Shown one piece after another: positions 1 to 10,197 of a stretch of DNA of 64,000 nucleotides. The stretch is from Morchella semilibera (taxonomy: Eukaryota; Ascomycota; Pezizomycetes; Pezizales; Morchellaceae): assembly GCA_009192285.1 (NCBI GenBank), contig WBVU01000003.1, positions 2,697,973-2,761,972 on the forward strand, read 5' to 3'. The notes beneath the pieces were generated by a model that saw only the letters and a program-made list of their open reading frames with translations, searched no databases and was not told the DNA's origin. Every line of letters begins with the position of its first letter. The stretch's first letter is position 1. The position numbers and the translations under genes are program-made.

Positions 1-841
1 GCACACTCCCAAAGCCTAGTATACAAGCCAACAGAAGCACTTGGAAATAAGCTTCCCCATTCACAAACGATGCCGATTCTAGTTCAGCATCCGTGTATAT
101 TTCTAGAGTGTGATTGTCCGTAACAGCACTTCCCGGCGGCCCGTGCGTGGAGATAGGACAGCTGTGAGACATTTTCTCTATTATACGCCCTCTGGATAGA
201 GTACATGTCGGTCCTCCGAGTACCTAGGCTAAGAAAGCTGAAAAATAAGCCAAATTTGGGAAACAAGGCGTTATATAGGTACATACATGTAGCTATACTA
301 TATGTTAGTGTAAGTCTTGGCAAACTCATGGGTGGTCACTCGATCTCCATGCCTTCGAATGCGGCATCAAGCTGAGCTAATCTATATTTAACTTCAACAG
401 GGTCTTAGATCGTGGGAGACTAGCCCTTATTTTTACTCTTACCCCCCCTCAGGGCTAAGGATATATTCTCTATCCTTGTTTGTTTCAGAAGGATCTGCCC
501 TCGGTAAAATAGTGACATGCCGAAGATTTCCACGTAGACAACCCCGGCGCCGACGGCCCCTAGGCAACCCCAAAAGACGGATCAGCCTTAACAGATAGGA
601 CCCCCACGATAAGCGGAAAAGAAAAAAAAACTACGCATATATGAGCGCTAGACGGTGTGGCTACACATATTTTATCAAATGATATGAGGGCTTCTATGGA
701 ATTCGATATCATGTACCTTTGTAGGTACTAGTGAGCTTACTACATGTAGTTCTCGGGCTCGTGCCCGACGGCATCTAATCAGCTAAGCCTTATCTTTTTT
801 GTCTCCGAAAGAACCTTATGGGAGACTTAGCTTGACTATAA
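1..841. other. Intergenic, no gene recognised
   Basis: AT-rich sequence with only short open frames on either strand and no recognisable motif. It contains an A-rich run near 620 and the palindromic octamer TACATGTA near 740, a motif that recurs through the non-coding parts of this window. Confidence 0.5.
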
Positions 842-1651
842 ATGTCTTCATATATTGTGGTTGTAGAATCTTCAATATATATCTCTGGCCTGACAGTCAA
901 ACAACTTCTTCATCTACCACAAAGCATACATATTAAGACTCCTCAGCACAAAGAGTATATGGCAAATCCATCCAAGAATACTCCGGATCAACCCGCATCT
1001 GGTAAAAACACAATGTCCTTTCCTGATTTCGACTCGGAGTGGGATGATGATCTTCCTACAATTATACAAGTACTTGAGGGTATCGAAGGTAGCTAGAAAC
1101 ACATGCCTCTTTTGGAGCTGGGCTTAACACTCATCGCAGTAGAAGACATGCCCGACATTCACGTCGAACGGGAGCCTACCATTTACACCCCTACTAGATC
1201 TGAAATACACGGACCTAGTCGACTCGTAGGGTTAACTTCAATCCTAGAAGCGGAGGCAAGGGCCGCGGAGATGCAAGCCGCGGCCCATGAATCAAGAGTA
1301 GTCGAGTACAATCCCTTGAGGGTTTATAGAACAATACCGTCGGATACCATCGAGTCGTTCTCCTCATCCCTACCCAGGTCGGATATTAGATGTACAACTC
1401 AAAGGGGAGAAGCAGTAGTCAATAGAGATCTATCTGAGAAATCCTCCGCAGAGACGAGAGTAGGGTCGGAAATTGGTAGTGGGGACATTGAAACCCCCAT
1501 TAACACGGGCCCAATTGTCAAGAAAGAGATAAACACGAAGCCACCCAAGAGGGCGTCCAAAGAGATTTCAGAAAGCCACCAAGCAACCGCTGGAGAAGTT
1601 GCCAGAACTGGAAGTGTCGATAACAACGGATCTCTTGGTTTCCCACATTGA
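842..1651 (+). pseudogene. Unrecognised reading frame ending in a 5.8S rDNA fragment
   Basis: A single frame is open across about 800 bases apart from one interruption in the first third. A plausible start is MANPSKN at 960. The predicted protein is hydrophilic and low in hydrophobic segments, with acidic patches (SEWDDDLP) and a Lys-rich part (KKEINTKPPKRASKEIS), and no domain I recognise. Its last codons are contributed by a piece of 5.8S ribosomal RNA sequence beginning at about 1622, so the 3' end is chimeric. It may be a decayed or captured gene, or a young orphan frame. No intron is evident and there is no neighbour to suggest a role. Confidence 0.25.
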
Positions 1652-1677
1652 TGAAGAACGCAGCGAAATGCGATAAG
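1622..1677 (+). repeat. 5.8S rRNA gene fragment (5' part)
   Basis: The stretch matches the near-universal fungal 5.8S core: AACAACGGATCTCTTGG, then GATGAAGAACGCAGCGAAAT and GCGATAAG, in the right order and spacing. It differs by about two changes (an extra T and one C-to-T) from what I remember for Pezizomycetes. Similarity stops abruptly after GATAAG, where the native gene continues with TAATGTGAATTGCAG. No ITS, 18S or 28S sequence flanks it, so it is a dispersed fragment of about 56 bases and not an rRNA gene. Confidence 0.85.
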
Positions 1678-2337
1678 ATCCCGGAAGTTGCCGATAGCGC
1701 CGGCGGGGTGCAGGATGGTATCTCCCAGAGGGCGCGAACTCACGATGCTATTTGATCTTTTGTTGAGCTAGCATACGTACATATCTTAAACTCTTCTTCG
1801 CCGGTTGAATGTGGGGGCTGGACCTATCTTCTTTTCTTTTTGCACATACTCTATTGAATGCCCGGTAGGCATAAAGAGAATAATATAGGGATCTTAAAAA
1901 GTTTTGTTTCCATCTTGTTTTTTTTTGCTTTAGACACGCTGATGCGATCATAGAGAACTTAGAAGAGCTCCTCCTTCATGTTTCACCCCCAACGACATCT
2001 GATAGGCTTTAGTTTTTTTTTTTGGAAAAAATGCATAGTATCGATTCTTTTTCTCTTTGCCGGGGTACCCTAGATAAACAGAGGAACCCAATACTTGTAG
2101 CTGCCAGCGCATAGGTTCCCTGGATCCATACCAGGATCTTTCAGCCACTCAAACAAGTGGTTTGTAGAATATTTGACTACATCGAACTTATTGCGAAACT
2201 AACTACAGCCCGGGCCTTAGTAAACGGTCCTCGCGTGTAGCATAATCTGTTATTAAGCTTCAATAGCTCCTTACAAGCAGTGTGCCACACGCCGGCTTTT
2301 AAAGATTCGACACCGCCCCCGGAATTCCGTGTGCTTC
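1678..2337. other. Intergenic, nothing recognised
   Basis: A GC-richer block of about 60 bases follows the rDNA fragment, then AT-rich DNA with T runs near 1920 and 2013. Only short frames are open on either strand, and no motif was recognised. Confidence 0.4.
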
Positions 2338-2421
2338 TACTCAGTCGTTAATTAGAAAGTCGGAATTTTTGATAAGCGTTTGGTTGCAACGATATCCGAC
2401 GACTTAGTTAACGCGCGAGTA
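2338..2421 (+). mobile_element. 84-bp hairpin element, family B, copy 1
   Basis: Imperfect terminal inverted repeats (TACTCAGTCGTTAATTAG at the left; CTTAGTTAACGCGCGAGTA at the right) bracket a core containing GTTTGGTTGCAACGATATCC. The core is nearly identical, in reverse orientation, to 22292-22376. The short length, inverted ends, TA at the borders and second copy suggest a miniature non-autonomous DNA element. No protein is encoded. Confidence 0.6.
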
Positions 2422-3004
2422 CTTATAAAAACAAAGCACAGGGTTGTTCTCGTCATGTTGATAATCTTAGGGCCTATTCGGAAGCAGCAATGGCATTTAG
2501 TAAGCTAATCCAACGACCGGCAGTATTAGCATAATATCAAGGAACCCTGGGTTCCTCAAGCATAATGCCGGTTGCCCTCTTTGTTATTTAGTATCATTGC
2601 AGCTAACAAAGGACTTCCATAAACGTGGTTATATGGGCCTCTGATAAGCCCTAATATCGCCGAAATTAAAGCGTCTAGGCCAAGGACGACAAAGCATGAC
2701 TGGCTACCAACAGGGGAAACAATGTTTCTACGAGGCCTTGTAATGATAGTGTCCTAACGTACGCGGGTTATGTGGGGAGGTATTTGATCAATTAATCAAC
2801 GTAAGATAGTTGTGAATTGAAGTCAGTCCAAGATATATTAAAATGTGAATGTAAATGTATAGTACCAAAAAGGGGTCGGGAATATCACTACTATATCCCC
2901 GCCAATACGCTCGTAATGCGGTAAGAGTACAGTATTGGTAAGTACTCTTCCTCCAATGCGGGCTTGACCCGGTACCCGTCACTGGATTCCACAGTCCTAT
3001 GGTA
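2422..3004. other. Intergenic, nothing recognised
   Basis: AT-rich sequence lying between two miniature elements. The short open frames are scattered and have no coding character. Confidence 0.4.
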
Positions 3005-3161
3005 TCCCTTAGTCTATCAATACTAACCCCCCTATAATAGAGGAATTAAATTTTTATGGAAGATCTATTATTTGATAAGGGAGATAACGGGGTCTGTTAG
3101 TAAAGCCACACAAAATTTGCTTCTTCTTGGGGGGTCAGCATTTTACTGACAGACTAAGGGA
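3005..3161. mobile_element. 157-bp TIR element, family A, copy 1 (Tc1/mariner-type MITE)
   Basis: It starts TCCCTTAGTCTATCAATACT and ends CAGACTAAGGGA, so the ends are inverted repeats of each other, and both borders carry the dinucleotide TA. An inner block ACCCCCCTATAATAGAGG recurs in the copy at 6834-6987. TA duplication is the hallmark of the Tc1/mariner superfamily. There is no coding capacity, so it would have been mobilised in trans by a transposase not present here. Confidence 0.65.
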
Positions 3162-3876
3162 TAGTGATTCTCACCCCGTTCTCTCATGCTGTAGTAATAG
3201 GTACATATTGATTACAAGTAATTTGGATGGTGTCACCAAGGGTACTCTAATTATAAAACAGGCTGATATCAGGTCATACACAGGAAACCTATTGCAGCTT
3301 ACCTACACAATATGTATCTTATGTAAGTCAGTATCTATATGCAATTGTTTCCGAAAAGGTCACATTTTTATATGATCGCTTCTAAAGAATCTCGTTCATT
3401 AATTTAGAATTTCTACCTTAGTATCCAAACAAATATAGTCGCCCAAGATACATTCTACAGCTCCCTTGGCCTATTATGTGAATCCAATTGGGAGACCTGG
3501 ATCATCACTACATACATGTATCTGTGACTTGCCCCACCTTTTGCGAACGAGTGATAAATCGGTGATCTTCACATTTTTTTTAGTGGACCGTACGAGCGGG
3601 TAGCCAATATCCATGGTCCCTCTCCCGGTCCCACCCCAAGTTAAGTGGACCCCAAAAGAGATAAGTGAATCACCTTGACTAAGACCCAAAGCCTTTACCG
3701 ACAGGATGGGATTCAGATCTGAAATCGTAAACAAGCAAATTAACGACGAGATCCATGCAAGGGCTAAATTTACTGGGTCTCCATCGGACCGTAATATTCG
3801 GGCATAAGGTAGCTCTGTAGTACTTCTTCTATACGAGCGGTCCATCACACCTGCTATTGTTTGGAATTATCTGAAC
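3162..3876. other. Intergenic; one weak minus-strand frame
   Basis: A minus-strand frame of 124 codons (3474-3848) is open. It has no recognisable domain, no supporting splice context and average composition. I do not call it a gene. Confidence 0.35.
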
Positions 3877-4095
3877 ATGCCGGAGATGTCTGGGGCGGAT
3901 GCAGCGAACCAAAATCAAGAATACCAATCAAGTTTACTGACAGGGGTTAAGCGCGGGAAAGAGGCTTCGCATACAACGCACGTGGCATCTCGGAACGTGG
4001 CGAAGTCCTCTCTGGAACTGCAGGGAAAAACGGGTTCTCGCAAATCATTTTTTCATGTATTTCGTTCGCCAGTAAACAAAACAGATAGTAACTGA
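3877..4095 (+). CDS. Small hypothetical hydrophilic protein (72 aa), doubtful
   Basis: A frame of 72 codons begins MPEMSGADAANQ with a reasonable start context (AACATGCC). It is rich in Ser, Lys and Gln and has no signal peptide, membrane segment or domain I know. It lies upstream of nothing obvious and faces the 3' end of the RUB1 gene 225 bases away. It may be an orphan or chance frame. Confidence 0.2.
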   Translation: MPEMSGADAANQNQEYQSSLLTGVKRGKEASHTTHVASRNVAKSSLELQGKTGSRKSFFHVFRSPVNKTDSN

Positions 4096-4319
4096 ATAGA
4101 AGAGAAAAAGCCCAAGGAATGAAGAGAAACGCTAAAACAGTTTTTTATGCTTCCTTCTAGATGCCACACGCTTTATTTGCACTGCCGGTCAGATTAGAGC
4201 TTTTATTCACATTCAGCCCTTAATCTGGGCCACCTTGTTGACTTCCAATATACCCAATCCTCATCCCTCGTTCAAAAAAAAAAAAAATCGAAAGTTGGCG
4301 AGCTGTCAAGGTAGAGGTG

Positions 4320-4737
4320 CTACCTCCCTCCACGAAGGGCCAGAACCAAGTGTAAAGTTGCGCCTCCTTCCAAGTTGTACTCCTTCGCGGTTTTCTCGTC
4401 GGTCCTACAGAATTGTTAACCCTTATCCAAAAGCTGGCCCTTGGGGAAGAAGGGGGCGAACATTTGTTTTCCGCCGAAAATTAATCTCTGTTGGACTGGT
4501 GGGATTCCCTCCTTGACCTCAACGAGCTCCTTGATGGCCGAGACCTGTGGGAAGAGTGAGCCACGTAGTATGAATTAACGGGGAGCTGCCCACCTTGTAA
4601 TCAGGCTCGATATCGAGCTCAATCTCCTTTCCAGTCAGGGTGCGTACTCTAGAGGCGGGGCGTTATGTCAGCAACTAGATTAAAAGTAGCTGGTTTGGAG
4701 GGGCTGAAATGCAAAGAGGTACTAACTTGATCAACAT
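4320..4737 (-). CDS. RUB1: NEDD8/RUB1 ubiquitin-like modifier precursor (77 aa, 4 exons)
   Basis: Rebuilt exons on the minus strand are 4737-4727, 4648-4594, 4544-4462 and 4404-4320; all introns are GT-AG and in phase. The protein begins [19 protein letters not shown] and ends [11 protein letters not shown]. Known of the family: NEDD8 is conjugated to cullins to switch on cullin-RING ubiquitin ligases, and is activated by the Ula1-Uba3 E1 and transferred by Ubc12. Visible hallmarks are Ile44, Lys48, Ala72 (Arg in ubiquitin, which sets E1 choice) and the RGG terminus at 74-76, followed by a single Arg that a C-terminal hydrolase would remove. The length is exactly that expected. The first exon is only 11 bases, so simple frame scans miss the gene. 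A plus-strand frame over the same DNA is a shadow. Confidence 0.93.
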
Positions 4738-5958
4738 TTTGGAGCTGTTTCTATCGGGGTTGAGGTGAAGACGGGAAAGTTCGTTGAGTACGGCGGGTAT
4801 CAGTGCGTCAGTTCTCTACAGGAGGTAGTTATCCAGCGTTATTAAAAGGGATGGACGATAGGTGGTAGGAACGGGTGGAAGGGTAAGGAAGGGGGGGTTG
4901 AAGGTGAGGTGAGATGGCCAGATGCAAGCCGACGAACCACAAACACCTAGGCCCAGTGCAGAGGAGGGGTCAAGCGCGGCTGAGAGGCTGGAGTGGGGCT
5001 GTGACCCAGAGATTAGTAACCAGGTACGGCTACATACAAGAGATTAGATTAGATAAAGACCTAGCCAAATAATAAAGGAAGCCAACTATAAGATGTAGCT
5101 ACATGTATTTACTTAATAAAGGAAGCCAACTACAAGTGTCTAAGTACCCACAATATTGAATATATGTACTTTATATACTAGAATTTCCCTACAGATTCAG
5201 GTCACAAGTCGACATGGCTACCTTCAACCCTTGTCAGCAGCTTTTTTTACAAAGCGCATCTTTCGAAATTGTTGGCCATCAAACTAGCTAGACCTATAGA
5301 CTAGACCTACTGAACTTGGTCGGTCTTTCGATCAAAGATCTAGAGACAATCATCCACTGTAAAACTAGATCATCAGCCGGTGCTTCTGGTTAGCAGCATA
5401 TGACCAACCATGGTTAGCTAAAGTGTTGGCAAATTAACGGTATTATATCTTAGTTATGCACGTGCCAACAAAGAAAAAATTAGCAGCCTCACTCCCCTCA
5501 ATCAGGCATGTTAGGCGGTAAGCAGAGGTTATATTATAATTACAATCAATCTATACACCTCCAGTTAGCTAATGCTAATAATCATACTGCCTAACTGCAA
5601 GAGGTGTCTGTTTAAGTGCGTATATAAGTACATACTCATTGCTCGTCATATCAATTAAGCTGTCCCGACCCAGGGGAGCTTGTTTGGGGCTTCCAAGTTA
5701 CAGCCTTATTATCTTACATCGATCCCATAAAGCAATAAATACTAGGTTGGACTTCGGGCTGCGTAGGTGCCAATTTTGTATTAAAATCTTAGTTTCGGAT
5801 GAAATTTAGCGACATTATAATCTATGATATGAGACACCCTGTGGTACACGAGTCGAAAAGATAACTTATTGTCTATAGAGGATGAAAATCCCGGGTCCTT
5901 TTCCCATACTATTGTATCCTAAAACCAAGGATGCTTTATACCTCCAGTTGCGTAACTC
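4738..5958. other. RUB1 upstream region and AT-rich intergenic DNA
   Basis: The first few hundred bases are the presumed promoter of the minus-strand RUB1 gene (purine-rich, with GGTGAGGTGAGATGG-like runs near 4900). Beyond that the DNA is AT-rich. A short direct repeat, AATAAAGGAAGCCAACTA, occurs near 5070 and again near 5117. No coding signal was seen. Confidence 0.4.
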
Positions 5959-6059
5959 GTGCACTTTCACGAGTTTTCGGGATATGTATATCTCTACTCC
6001 CCGATAGGATATCATCGCTGTATGGTAAGCTATCATATAGGGTGGTATAAGATATCATG

Positions 6060-6245
6060 CAGGCGGCAGGGGCGCTGGATGGCGGCAGGGCAGGGCGGCG
6101 GCGGGGACGGCAGGACGGCAGGACGGCAGGGCGGCAGGGCGGCAGGGCACCAAGCTAAACCATCATCATCATCACCTCCATCGTTACCATCATCATCATC
6201 ATCGCCATCACTATCACCATCAGCTTCTCATCTTCACCATCATGA
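6060..6245 (+). repeat. GGCAGG minisatellite followed by ATC microsatellite
   Basis: From about 6060 to 6150 there are many tandem units of GGCAGG and GACGGCAGG. They are followed by CATCATCATCACC-type trinucleotides to about 6245. The guanine runs could form a G-quadruplex on the plus strand. The frame open across it (5959-6276) is a product of repetition, not a gene. Confidence 0.8.
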
Positions 6246-6473
6246 ATGCCAAGTATCAAGATCATTAGAACAGTAGTAGATAAACCCCAACCTGTTTTGC
6301 TCAGATTCATGTGCAAATACTTCTTGTAGTTATTGTGTTCCCCAACTCTGGCAAGCCCAATGGTGGAAGAGATGATCTGAAGGTACTATTGATGTGGGCG
6401 GTGATGCATATAGTAGTTTCGTGATGATCGGGTGATGAAGCTGAAAAAGTTCATGATGGCTCGGCATAACCCG

Positions 6474-6612
6474 CCTATATATCGTCCTATCAGGATATAT
6501 ATCGACCTATCAGGATATATATCATCCTATCAGGATATATATATATCGTCCTTTCAGGATATATATTTATCACCCTTTCAGGATATATATATCGCCCAGT
6601 CAGGATATCCAT
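6474..6612 (+). repeat. Tandem minisatellite, about 20-bp unit
   Basis: Six to seven degenerate copies of a unit close to TATATCGTCCTATCAGGATA lie head to tail. Each carries the palindromic core TATCCTGATA or its relative. Units differ by a few bases and by small AT insertions. The frame across it (6432-6824) has a periodic IYISSFQD-like peptide, which is explained by the repeat. Confidence 0.85.
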
Positions 6613-6833
6613 GTCTATATCCAGTACGAAAGATAACTTCACTTTTTGAGCCCAAAACATGCAGAATTATCATTTCTTATCCCCGTACCCAGGATAGATT
6701 ACCGTGTCACCATACAAATCGATGTACCCTAGGGGACAACCAGAACCTAAGGTACCTGTGGAAATTTTTCTTGTCTGGGCTTTGTGCTATATGCCGGGCC
6801 GCTTGGCCGGTCATGAATTTATAATTGTCCTTA

Positions 6834-6987
6834 TCCCTTAAGGCCTTAGAATGTCAGTAAATGCTGACCTGGCAAAAAGCGGAGGTGGTGGCTTTTGCTA
6901 ACAAATATTATTATATTACCTCTTTTATTCACCCATACAAATCACAACCCTCCGTTATAGGGGGGTCAGCATCGACAGCTTAAGGGA
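6834..6987. mobile_element. 154-bp TIR element, family A, copy 2 (Tc1/mariner-type MITE)
   Basis: It opens TCCCTTAAGGCC and closes CAGCTTAAGGGA, with TA at both borders. Its right part holds CTCCGTTATAGGGGGGTCAG, the reverse complement of the block in copy 1 at 3005-3161, and an internal TGTCAGTAAATGCTGACC is also shared. It has the same length class and no coding capacity. Confidence 0.65.
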
Positions 6988-8980
6988 TAGCCTGTAGCTA
7001 CATGCTGCTTACCGGATCTAACAAACTTTAGCTGCTTTGATTATTTCTAAGGTGGGGAATTGGTCGATAAAATACGCGCTATGTTGCAAGGGAATTTAGA
7101 CTAAAGCATTCTCGTGTAGAAAACTCCTGACTGTGGATTTGAGCGTGAAGTTGGTGTTTCAAGACGGGCTATATGATACATCGTAAGTATATACACACTA
7201 TGTATTGAATAATTTTTTTTTTACCGGCGATATGGGTAAAAGGGGGATGCCGTAGTAGTTGGAGAATGTCAGGATAGATGGATCCAAGAGATTCCTATTA
7301 TTTCCAAATCATGAGTTGATTGGTACGAGACTTGGAGTATGATGTAAGTTGTAACTGATGAGCCGTCGGAGCTATCGGGATGTTTATTCCCTCACGCTCT
7401 TATTCTTTCCGGTTACTCGACGTTTTACAGTGTTGGGAATACTAACTGTGCAATTGCAGGGAGTAACTTACATGATAGGGTTTGATTAAGTTCTCGCATG
7501 ATGTAGCCGGAGGTCTATATGTACAGCTACACAGATATATTAATCAATCAGCTAAAGTTCTCATATAAAGTAACCGCTCCGGTTTTCCGCACACACGAGT
7601 GACCTCGCATGACGGAACTCTGATATAGCCTATGATATAAACAAACATTATGGTAGGGACCATCTAGATTTTCTTACCACGGCTTGTTGAAATTCTCCCT
7701 GAAAACTCTAGTCTCGCAAAATTATATGCACATACATCTCCCCGAAACACATTTGTCATAGCCTACGGGCTGGATACAATTATAATTAATGATGTAAACA
7801 AAAAAAAATCCCCGAAACACATATTGGGAAATTTTACCCACATCCATCTATGTCCGTCAAACAAATACATAACGCCTGAGACTGGTTGGCAAAGATAAAG
7901 GTGCGGGTGCATGTAGTATCGGAGGGGTTTTCCACATGCATAGAGATATAACCACGGGTACCGTATGCGTAGTCGCCGGATGATAGCCGAAACACAGATG
8001 ATGTTTCGGTAAATGTAAATCTCACAGACTACTAGGGTGGAGGATGTGGCTTCATTGGGGTGTTACTTGTACTAGGCAGCAAGACACGCTGGGTGCTCAA
8101 AACGTGTGTTTGTGGGAGTCGGGTCACTACCACGCTATTACATGCAGTTGCGTCCTTCAAGGGTGTAGAGCAGTATAACCTACACAGTTAGAGTGAGTGC
8201 GTGCATTATAATAATAATATTAGAAACCTTAGACCATACATGTAGTTTTTCAACGAGTGATCTAGTAAGATGCATGCCAATGGGACAGATGAGTTCGGGT
8301 ATCCCGTTCTGCAGGACCATCCTGTGAGAGTATGTGTAAGTCAGGGACGGGATCAAGGGTCTGCATTTGAATGGTACTAAGACTTTCCTAGTCTAACACA
8401 TAGAGAGAGATGCTCATGAAACAACGTAAAGTGAACGTGTTTATTTGCAGCACCTTACTGGGGAAGTTTCACTCAAACTAAGTACATGTAATCACTAGTC
8501 CGAAATGCTGATGAATACGGGTTTGAATTCATGGGATGAGAATGGATTAGATAACCCAGTGACAGGATAAACTGTTAGGATTGGGAAGAAACTTTGTAAT
8601 AGAGGATCACTGATGTGAATGTTGATTGGTACATGTAGACTCGGGCCCCAGCCCTATTTCCTTCCCCAGATATTCATCCGAGACAGAACGCACAGAAGGG
8701 AACCCTTGGTTCGACCCCACATTATTTTGTTCACTTTTACGCCGTTCAATCAGTTGAATACGTAATTTGACCACAGGGTTTGTTGTGATGCTTTTTTTCC
8801 TTGTCAATTTTCGCCTCAATTACGTATCAAAAGGTTCTGGAACAATATTGTTATTTGATGAAAATTTTCAGGTCCTATTTTTTCGTGTCCAGATGACGAG
8901 AAACTCGTCTCTTTTGCTTTTCCATCAGCTCAGCTAGGCAACCCCATTATCAAAGAGCCTCAGGAGTCAAGCCAAGAAGG
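6988..8980. other. Intergenic, AT-rich, no gene recognised
   Basis: About 2 kb with only short frames. A direct repeat, CCCCGAAACACAT, occurs near 7740 and again near 7811. A minus-strand frame at 8607-8819 is basic (MRRKLTRKKS) but unsupported. TACATGTA-type octamers appear several times. Confidence 0.4.
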
Positions 8981-8984
8981 GGAG

Positions 8985-9330
8985 CTGTGCAAGTAACCCT
9001 GGTAGGAGATCCAAACTCGGGGTATTACATACTAGAGTGTCCTCGTGGACGATCCTACTAGGAGGCAATAATTCACGATGCATCTTTCTTTTACCCATCA
9101 GAGACGCTGTACAAGGTTGGGCTCGGTTGGCGTCGGCGTATTTAGACCTTTTTGAGGCTTTTGTGGGGATTGTGATTAGTACAGAGATCAACAGAACAAG
9201 GAGTCCGGAAGGACATGCGGGCGGGGAAAAGTGTGTGTTTTCTCGAACCGATCAAAACGATCTGCCACGGATTTGATCTTCTAGAAGGCAGACTTGAGGA
9301 GAATGTTTTTCTTGAGCCCAATTTTACTTA
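8985..9330 (+). pseudogene. Possible decayed coding segment, family unknown
   Basis: One plus-strand frame reads as protein-like sequence over about 110 codons (for example QVTLVGDPNSGYYILECPRG, then FFYPSETLYKVGLG), but it is interrupted about three times. The amino-acid content is more protein-like than in neighbouring DNA. I cannot name a family. It could be a relic of a host gene or of a mobile element. Confidence 0.2.
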
Positions 9331-9542
9331 TCGTAGATAACGAGTACGAGGCAGCTATTCGGAATTTCCATGTTGCATTATCTTGATTGAGGTTGCTCTA
9401 TTACAAAATTCCGTTGAGCCTCCTGAGCGGTGTTGGTGAGACCAAAAATAGGCCTGTTCAGCTACATGTAGTTAGAGTATGTAGTTAACTAACATGCACG
9501 AACCAAGATCCAACGACTCGGCTCGGTCACGAGTGGTGCACG

Positions 9543-10197
9543 ATGCTTACAGCTGCCGTTAGAGGAGAACAGGAGGCATTTTTCCCTCCCTCTTTGTCTG
9601 GCTGGGAAGCTGCCATCCTTTCCCTTGCCTCGATCTCTTGTGGAATGCTGGGGATGATTGCCGTATTCCAGACACTCATGGTTTCGAATAAAGATGGCGT
9701 CAGTACCAGTGAATGGACCATTGAATCCATTAGTAACGGTTGAAATCTGAAGGAGCTCCATCGTGGGATTTTCGTTGGAATTCATAGCTCTCTACTAAGA
9801 ATTATGATAGTCATGTGTTCTGGTGAAGCTCTGTGCGGAAATTAGAGAACGATCACGTTCGCCCCTCATCCGAAGCAACAGCTAGCTGAAAGCAACAGTC
9901 ACCACCAAAACCTCCTTCCAGTGGAGGCAAAAGCGGCATCGTGAGATTGTCTCAGTCATTGTAAGTGCGGTCAGTGAGCTTTTTTTGAGCATTGTGCTTT
10001 GCCAGGGGGCCAATTGTGGACGTAAAGACATGGGCAACATCGTGAGATGGATCGGAGTAGATGGTCTCGTGGTTTTCGGTGTTTGCTGTTGGGATACACT
10101 TTACCGAGGATTCACGGAGAATCCAGCTGTATCTGGGATCCTGATTTGGTTCCTGAGCTTATGGGATCGCTCGCGGGCCGTCATCATTGCAGGATAG
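9543..10197 (+). CDS. Candidate small membrane protein, gene model weak
   Basis: An exon at about 9543-9734 would encode a hydrophobic segment (AAILSLASISCGMLGMIAVF) followed by DGVSTSEW. A second exon (about 9898-9957, ending REIVSVI) is joined to a third (10003-10197) by a canonical intron that starts GTAAGTGCGG and ends TTTGCCAG. The third exon continues the frame through another hydrophobic stretch to WDRSRAVIIAG and a stop. Phases agree across both proposed junctions. The first part loosely recalls the N-terminal membrane segment of fungal DUF3176 proteins, but I would not assign it. It could also be a relic. Confidence 0.3.

Noticed and set aside
4235-4516. Plus-strand frame of 93 codons
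   Set aside because: It is the antisense shadow of exons 3 and 4 of the NEDD8 gene.
6474-6612. Repeat array considered as CRISPR
   Set aside because: Units are contiguous with no unique spacers, and the host is a eukaryote.
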